DNA of 53,175 nt from Desulforegula conservatrix Mb1Pa (GTDB lineage Bacteria > Desulfobacterota > Desulfobacteria > Desulfobacterales > Desulforegulaceae). The stretch lies in the NCBI RefSeq assembly GCF_000426225.1, contig NZ_AUEY01000023.1:1-53175 (forward strand). Direction: 5' to 3'. This document shows positions 50,626-53,175 of the stretch, piece after piece (the first letter of the stretch is position 1; each line of letters starts with the position of its first letter). A program made the translations under genes and the position numbers. The notes below the pieces were generated by a model. The model saw only the letters and a program-made list of their open reading frames with translations. It was not told the origin of the DNA and did no database searches.

Positions 50626-52548
50626 TCAATCGTTTTTTACCTTGTAGTATGCTTTATACAAGGATGAGGAATCTGGTTCTGCCCATATTCTTGTAATTAT
50701 GTATTTTGTGACCTGACGAATCACCCACAAGGCATTTTTGAATCCCTTTTTCTGCCAGCGTCTTGTTGAAACCATGACATCTCCGAAAAGGAAAACCTGG
50801 GTTCCGAGGTTTTTAAGTCTCATTGAAAGCTCCACATCTTCCATGAGTGGAATGTCCGGAAACGCATTGTTTTCGATGACAGGTCTTCGTCTGAAAAATT
50901 GGATCTGGTCTCCGAAGGCTATTCCAAGATATGCCATTCTTGCATTATTGGCGAATTCTATGGCTCTGAACTTTAACTCGTCTGAATCAAATCTGCATCC
51001 GACAGCGCCGCCTATCACATCAGGATTATTATTCAGTGTATCAATTATATGATTAAATATCGGTGCAGAGATAATGGAATCAGCATGAATAATTGCAACT
51101 GCGTCTCCAGATGCCTGAAAAAGTCCAGCCTTTATCTGGCCGCCTCGTCCTCCGCCATCAGTAAATGGCAATTTATGTATTATGACTTCTGCTTCCTCAT
51201 TTTTTGCAATATTGGCTGTATTGTCATTTGATCCTCCGTCTATGACTATTATTTCAGTTACAGATGAATCCTGTCTTATGCTTCTGATGCACTGGCCAAT
51301 TCCAGATTCTTCATTCAGAACGGGAATAATGACAGATAATGTTTTTATCTCTTTTTGCCAGACAAATCGGCTATAATTTTTGTGGTGCTGAACCATTCTG
51401 TAAAAAGCAAATGGCAGGGATATATACAGTGGAAACCAGACTATGGATTTCAGATGTGTGACGCCGCAGAAAATCTGAAAGCTTGGAGAAAGTCCTGGTA
51501 TTGAAGCACTAAGACCTGAAACAGCTGCATAGGGAAAAGCTGAAAAACCGAGCAAAAGCCACATTATTGACGGTCTGAAAACAATGAAAGGTGCAATCCA
51601 TATGAAAATAGAAATTGGTGGCTCAGGCAGAAGAATTATCAAGGTGGCAAAAAAAATAAAAATACCGTGAAAAGGATCGTTTCTGTATCTTGGGTTTAGT
51701 TCAGGATGGAAAATTATAACTCCCATGGTGCTGAACAGAAATGCAAGGACATAAGATATAGTATCGACATTTTGAACATGAAAAGCAGGCTGCATAAAAT
51801 GGGATAAAACCCCTGTTTTAATGGCTGCCTCAGCATTAAGGGCATAAAAAGGCAATAGGTTTGACCTTGAAGTCAAAAATGAGATGAGCAATGAAGCTGC
51901 CAGACTTATAAGAAGTATCCATGCTTTTTTGTAATTTCTTTTATTCAGGAGAAGAAAGATAGCAGGAATTGAATACGGGAAAAACACTGCATGGAAGCCT
52001 GTTAAAGCAAACATCAGTTTGTATCTATCTGTCAAAAAAAAATAGACTGCACTTATGAAGAGCAGGATAGCCGCAAAAGCAGAGGGCTGGCAGATTAAAA
52101 GTCCGGCAAGTACGCATGGATTGACAATATATAGAAATGCCCATCTCAGGCTGAGCCTTTTTATACTCAGGATTTTCAGTAATAGGGCTGTTATAGCAAT
52201 ATCAAGGCTAAAAACTGAAAATGAAGGCAGAATGCCATGCCCTTCAATTATTCTTCCAGATATAAAGATTCCGTGAGTTACTAATCCTATACCCATAAGG
52301 CAGACAAGGCCTTTCCCTGGAAACGGGTTTGGCAGCGATGGAAGAATTGCAAGGCCTGTTGCCCATATCAGAAGAAAAAGCAGAAGGTATACTGTGATGG
52401 TGTTGTTTGATTGAAAATGAAGTGTGCCTTGACCTTTAAAAATAAAAAGTGAAATACCCAAGACAATGAGCATGATAGACAGAATCCAAAAGCACAGAAA
52501 ACTGCCTGTATGGTTATCATGTTTTGTTAAATTACAATATATATTCAT
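50626..52548 (-). CDS. Polytopic membrane protein fused to a GT2 glycosyltransferase
   Basis: Residues about 1-385 hold about ten membrane helices. Residues about 390-625 are a GT-A glycosyltransferase: LSVIIPVLNEESGIGQCIRS, IIVIDGGSNDNTANIA, GGRGGQIKAGLFQASGDAVA, IIHADSI (metal-binding DxD equivalent), MEDVELSMRLKNLG (catalytic ED) and FLFGDVMVSTRRWQKKGF. The soluble part is similar to the TIGR04283 glycosyltransferase family. The fusion would place transfer at the inner membrane, perhaps of lipid-linked sugars. It points toward the RiPP export genes but is separated by a repeat copy, so membership in that locus is doubtful. Confidence 0.75.
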   Translation of the reverse strand: MNIYCNLTKHDNHTGSFLCFWILSIMLIVLGISLFIFKGQGTLHFQSNNTITVYLLLFLLIWATGLAILPSLPNPFPGKGLVCLMGIGLVTHGIFISGRIIEGHGILPSFSVFSLDIAITALLLKILSIKRLSLRWAFLYIVNPCVLAGLLICQPSAFAAILLFISAVYFFLTDRYKLMFALTGFHAVFFPYSIPAIFLLLNKRNYKKAWILLISLAASLLISFLTSRSNLLPFYALNAEAAIKTGVLSHFMQPAFHVQNVDTISYVLAFLFSTMGVIIFHPELNPRYRNDPFHGIFIFFATLIILLPEPPISIFIWIAPFIVFRPSIMWLLLGFSAFPYAAVSGLSASIPGLSPSFQIFCGVTHLKSIVWFPLYISLPFAFYRMVQHHKNYSRFVWQKEIKTLSVIIPVLNEESGIGQCIRSIRQDSSVTEIIVIDGGSNDNTANIAKNEEAEVIIHKLPFTDGGGRGGQIKAGLFQASGDAVAIIHADSIISAPIFNHIIDTLNNNPDVIGGAVGCRFDSDELKFRAIEFANNARMAYLGIAFGDQIQFFRRRPVIENNAFPDIPLMEDVELSMRLKNLGTQVFLFGDVMVSTRRWQKKGFKNALWVIRQVTKYIITRIWAEPDSSSLYKAYYKVKND

Positions 52549-52580
52549 TAATTATAGACATATTGGACAGGCTTATTATT

Positions 52581-52928
52581 TTAATCGGAAGTTCTGGCAA
52601 GTCCGCTTGTTATTCTTTTTACTTCGAAATTGTCAAAGCGTATTTCTCCTGTTTCATGGCCAGTATACGCGCCGTAAAGCGTTAAAGCTCCATTTGAATA
52701 TGTTTCATCATGAACTTTTATTAAGTGGTTTCCATTTATATACAAAGCAATATCGCCATTTGAGCATTCAACTGAAAAATCATAAGACTTTGACTGTTTT
52801 GGGATTTTGTCTGAATAAACCCAGCCATTTTCTGTTAAATTAATTGGTGTTCCGTCTGTGTATTTTGTGATGTTGTAGTAACCATTTGTGCTGACTGCAA
52901 CATAATAAAGATTTTTATCATTTTCTGA
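52581..52928 (-). pseudogene. C-terminal remnant of a LamG/concanavalin-like domain protein
   Basis: The minus-strand frame reads KNLYYVAVSTNGYYNITKYT, NGWVYSDKIPKQSKSYDFSV, DIALYINGNHLIKVHDETYS, GALTLYGAY and EIRFDNFEVKRI, ending at TAA 52581. This is the end of a jelly-roll domain (3-keto-disaccharide hydrolase/LamG-like; cf. FYYFLISGDGYYSVGKY.., FDNLKV). It continues in-frame from the stop codon of the transposase fragment at its upstream side, with no start or ribosome-binding site of its own, so the 5' part was lost. Confidence 0.65.
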
Positions 52929-53175
52929 TTACCACTCTGCTTCAGCCATAGAAAGCATGGTTGATGGCATGGGTGGAGTCCTAAGAGCAACATAAATCAG
53001 TCTGTGAATCATGGACGGCAGATCATATCGGCGATTGAATCTGTACTGAAATTCTGCCAGGTACCGCGGAACATGCTTGCGATTAATTGCATGATAAGTA
53101 CCTTTGAGCGCATTTTTTAAGTTACCAAGTATTATATTGACCCATTTGAAGGATGGATGCTCTACAGCTGCTTTA
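52929..53175 (-). CDS. IS1595-family (ISXO2-type) transposase, C-terminal part (cut by window edge)
   Basis: The open frame reads FKWVNIILGNLKNALKGTYHA, NRKHVPRYLAEFQYRFNRRY, DLPSMIHRLIYVALRTPP then MAEAEW and a stop at 52929-52931. GTYHA..RYLAEFQYRFNRR is the characteristic C-terminal block of IS1595/ISXO2 DDE transposases. The rest lies outside the window. The stop codon directly adjoins the LamG-like remnant, with no terminal repeat between, so the element may be truncated. Confidence 0.78.
   Translation of the reverse strand, partial: KAAVEHPSFKWVNIILGNLKNALKGTYHAINRKHVPRYLAEFQYRFNRRYDLPSMIHRLIYVALRTPPMPSTMLSMAEAEW

Overview
This 53 kb window looks like the chromosome of an AT-rich Gram-negative, most likely a Desulfobacterota/deltaproteobacterial-type organism. 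That placement is an inference from the gene mix (lipoproteins with Gram-negative lipoboxes, TolC and HlyD exporters, DUF711/ACT pair, PQQ-type dehydrogenase with a c-type heme) and from a roughly 130 bp palindromic extragenic repeat present in nine copies. No rRNA or tRNA was seen, so the taxonomy is not firm.

Left edge (1-1385): debris of mobile DNA. It holds the 3' end of an IS200/IS605 TnpA with its hairpin-rich right end, a decayed DNA adenine methylase fragment, and a decayed IS3-family element. Housekeeping and accessory block (1386-26409): a kinase/FGE-sulfatase fusion; two orphan periplasmic binding proteins; an ACT-ACT regulator with DUF711; a gamma-carbonic anhydrase; a uracil/xanthine permease behind a leader terminator; a YhcH-family protein; an ABC-F ATPase; a YceK-type lipoprotein; a HEAT membrane protein overlapping a CPBP protease; an SLC13/ArsB-type carrier with a LysR regulator; a three-gene module (ABC_sub_bind protein, sensor-MFS fusion, GCS2-type ligase); and a membrane-anchored PQQ-type dehydrogenase with cytochrome c.

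The standout is 26440-50359, a large RiPP (ribosomally made, modified peptide) locus. Two 89-residue Nif11-type precursors with near-identical leaders end in a GG processing site followed by 21-residue Ala/Val/Gly/Thr-rich cores that both finish in Cys-Gly-Trp. Downstream on the same strand, with start/stop overlaps, come YcaO, a long TfuA, a GT4-type glycosyltransferase and a B12-binding-type radical SAM protein. Divergently and further right are a SPASM radical SAM protein, three more B12-type radical SAM proteins and a U32-peptidase-like protein, five radical SAM genes in all. The export side follows on the plus strand: TolC, an HlyD-type adaptor, an ABC transporter with an N-terminal C39 peptidase, a partner ABC transporter without it, and a lipoprotein binding protein.

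A coherent model is that the leader recruits the enzymes; YcaO/TfuA installs a thioamide or azoline; the radical SAM enzymes methylate or crosslink the Val/Ala-rich core; the glycosyltransferase may decorate it; and the C39 transporter cuts after GG and exports the product through HlyD/TolC. Two hairpins between the precursors and ycaO fit attenuated expression of the enzymes relative to the precursors. The right edge (50396-53175) holds another palindromic repeat copy, a polytopic GT2 glycosyltransferase, and a LamG-like gene remnant fused to an IS1595-type transposase tail.
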